A DNA stretch of 64,000 nt from an uncultured Pseudomonadota bacterium (GTDB lineage Bacteria; Pseudomonadota; Gammaproteobacteria; Burkholderiales; JALYOK01), in NCBI GenBank assembly GCA_902826775.1, contig CADEHE010000004.1:354927-418926 (forward strand), read 5' to 3'. Position 1 is the stretch's first letter. Every line of letters begins with the position of its first letter. The translations under genes and the position numbers were made by a program. This document shows, piece by piece, positions 62,443 to 64,000 of the stretch. The notes below the pieces were generated by a model, which worked only from the letters and a program-made list of their open reading frames with translations, was not told the DNA's origin and did no database searches.

Positions 62443-63407
62443 GATCGCAACAAGATATCGCGGTGCCGCTCGATCCACTGTTTGACGCGGTTGGCATCAC
62501 CGATGCGCGAATACTTGCCATAGGAATCAAGCAAAACGATCGCCACCGGGCGTCCGGCAACAATCGCGCGCAGCACTAGGCACTGACCCGACTCGTTGAT
62601 AAAACCAGTCTTGCTCAATCCGATGGTCCAGCCCACATCCCGCGTAAGCAAATTGGTATTGCGGAACGTGGTGAGTACGCCGCCGCGCGGCGTCGACAGC
62701 ACCACCGCGTAGCTTGGCGTAGTTGAATATTCGCGGATGATCTCGTACTTGTGCGCTAGGTGTACCAGCGTCGCCAGATCGCGAGCGCTGGATACGTTCG
62801 CGGTGCTCAGCCCGCTAGAGTCCGCAAACATGGTGTGGATCAAACCGGCTCGTTCAGCGGCCAAATTCATGCGCGCGACGAACTTAGTGACCCCACCTGG
62901 GTAGGTGCGCGCCAACGCGTGCGCAGCGCGATTATCCGAAGCCATCAGCATGATGCGCAGTAACGCCGCCCGCGGCAGCGTAACGCCCACGCGCAGACGC
63001 GATCCGGTGTGACGGCGCTGGTCCAAGTCTTCTTCGCTAATCGTAACCGCCTGGTTCAGCGGCAAGCGGCTGTCCAGCACGACCATCGCGGTCATGAGCT
63101 TGGTGATCGAGGCGATCGGCTGCACCGAATCGACGTTTTTCGCGTAGAGGATGCGATGCGTGAGTTGATCGGCCACCAGCGCGGCGGACGAGCGCAGCAT
63201 CAGATCGGTATATACGGCGCGTGGCGGAAACTCGACGTTTTCCTGGCGCTGCGCCGGAAGCGCCAACTTCGGACTAGGACGCAGCGCAGCGAGCTTTTCT
63301 TGCTGCGGTCCCGTGTCGGCCGCGCGAGCAAAAGGGGCGAACACGGCCGCGATTATCAAAACCGCCACACCGGATTTACATAACTTAGGAAATTTTGATT
63401 GGCGCAT
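62439..63407 (-). CDS. pbpG: D-alanyl-D-alanine endopeptidase, PbpG-like (peptidase S11)
   Basis: The 322-aa penicillin-binding protein has a signal peptide (LCKSGVAVLIIAAVFAPFAR) and the three active-site motifs in order: SITK (nucleophile and lysine, about 107-110), SDN (about 163-165) and KTG (about 270-272). It lacks the long C-terminal domain of DacA, which fits PbpG-type endopeptidases that cut peptidoglycan cross-links. It is the first gene of a two-gene unit with egtD. Confidence 0.85.
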   Translation of the reverse strand: MRQSKFPKLCKSGVAVLIIAAVFAPFARAADTGPQQEKLAALRPSPKLALPAQRQENVEFPPRAVYTDLMLRSSAALVADQLTHRILYAKNVDSVQPIASITKLMTAMVVLDSRLPLNQAVTISEEDLDQRRHTGSRLRVGVTLPRAALLRIMLMASDNRAAHALARTYPGGVTKFVARMNLAAERAGLIHTMFADSSGLSTANVSSARDLATLVHLAHKYEIIREYSTTPSYAVVLSTPRGGVLTTFRNTNLLTRDVGWTIGLSKTGFINESGQCLVLRAIVAGRPVAIVLLDSYGKYSRIGDANRVKQWIERHRDILLRS

Positions 63408-63795
63408 ACTCTTCCGCTTAGTCTTCTAACGCCGCCGCCCTTACCGCTTCTGGCAACAACATTTTGTTACCCCCCAATTTTAGGATAAGCAGCACTCTCT
63501 GGCGCGCATCGATTAACTGATTGGATGCAGAGAGTATGGCGGTGTTGTCTTTTGGCAACGTTGTTCATACTTTGCAGGCAGCGCTGCACGCATGGACGTG
63601 CGACCAGCCGTCGCCCGGGCAGAGTTGCGGCAGAGTACTTGCGCCTATTCTTTTTCTCCCTATGTCGCGAGATACTAGCCGCAGCCGATCAGGCAGAATG
63701 CCGAATATACTGAGCAGACTATCCAGGCAGCAGCCTCTATTAAAAATAGTGTTAGAAGTATTCTAATGACAGTATAAGTTCAACAACATCTCAAG
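63408..63795. other. Promoter region between pbpG and the partial sensor gene
   Basis: The 388-bp interval has no convincing gene. It includes an inverted repeat ACTCTCTG (63494-63501) with CAGAGAGT (63528-63535), and the shorter dyad at 63752. Divergent promoters for pbpG and the gene at 63796 must lie here. Confidence 0.5.
63752..63766. promoter_or_regulatory. Perfect inverted repeat ahead of the partial sensor gene
   Basis: TTAGAA-GTA-TTCTAA, with 6-bp arms, lies 29 bp upstream of the ATG at 63796 in AT-rich sequence. It could be an operator or overlap the promoter. Confidence 0.4.
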
Positions 63796-64000
63796 ATGAA
63801 CGAATCGAGCGTTACCCGCGATCAACTCATACTTGCCGAGCAAATGCGCTCGCTCGATCAGGCCATGATCATCGCGCCGTTCACACTGATCTTGGTCGGA
63901 GCAGTACTCGTGTATGCGGTTTGGGGGCACGTCGAGTCAGCGTTGCTGGTGGCGTGGCTCGTGGCGGTTATCGTCTGGCAAAGTGGGCGTTTCGCGCAAA
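63796..64000 (+). CDS. N-terminus of a membrane sensor protein, truncated by the window edge
   Basis: The ATG opens a frame to the end of the window (68 codons). The product starts MNESSVTRDQLILAEQMRSL and has two hydrophobic segments (about 24-42 and 46-60) with a short polar turn. The start of the kinase at 40605 has the same layout (a short soluble part with a Q-x-x-x-L run, then paired helices), so this may be another hybrid histidine kinase. No catalytic domain is visible yet. Confidence 0.6.
   Translation, partial: MNESSVTRDQLILAEQMRSLDQAMIIAPFTLILVGAVLVYAVWGHVESALLVAWLVAVIVWQSGRFAQ

Overview
The window looks like a chromosomal segment of a GC-rich betaproteobacterium, probably Burkholderiales-like. 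Three things point there: the order sdhCDAB-sdhE-gltA-sucAB-lpd-zapE behind a GntR regulator, a DUF3460 gene inside the methylcitrate cluster, and several orphan Bug/TctC-type solute receptors. This is inferred from gene content only. I see no rRNA, tRNA, CRISPR array or transposase gene.

Layout. 1-12.5 kb (minus strand) is one long central-metabolism operon: gntR, sdhC, sdhD, sdhA, sdhB, sdhE, gltA, sucA, sucB, lpdA, zapE and the start of one further gene. 12.6-20.3 kb (plus strand) is the divergent methylcitrate cluster prpB, prpC, a small membrane protein, DUF3460, prpD, a DUF3617-like protein and acnA. A palindromic operator lies between the two units, so one GntR protein could co-ordinate the TCA and propionate pathways. 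20.4-24.6 kb holds a secreted protein, a Pit phosphate transporter with its DUF47 partner, an orphan ParA and murB. 24.8-33.7 kb is mixed: a flavin monooxygenase/O-methyltransferase pair, a phenylpyruvate-type decarboxylase, DUF72 and DUF4230 proteins, a Tat-exported SMP-30 protein and an N-acyl-D-amino-acid deacylase. 33.9-35.2 kb has two lipoproteins sharing a SHOCT-like tail. 35.2-40.4 kb (minus) carries lutABC for lactate oxidation, a VOC protein, an unknown gene and an aminotransferase.

40.6-45.4 kb is regulatory: a hybrid histidine kinase, a convergent NarL-type response regulator, a citrate synthase with an N-terminal DNA-binding domain, and a divergent cupin. 45.9-50.0 kb is an apparent operon in which every substantial product has a signal peptide; three of the products share a C-terminal motif set. 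It ends at a strong terminator. 50.0-53.4 kb contains a vapBC module, two intact Bug receptors and at least three Bug remnants. 53.4-61.4 kb is a branched-chain-amino-acid-type ABC transporter (livGFHM) with three paralogous binding proteins and two copies of a 112-bp palindromic element. 61.4-64.0 kb has an EgtD-like histidine methyltransferase coupled to a PbpG-like endopeptidase, then the start of another membrane sensor.

The most unusual signal is a 50-bp module present three times (43384, 45409, 53409). It has an exact TGTAG-C-CTACA dyad and an AGCAT box at identical spacing. The copies lie upstream of the response regulator (opposite strand), upstream of the secreted-protein operon, and upstream of the liv cluster. 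It looks like an activator-dependent promoter that could join these loci into one undescribed regulon.
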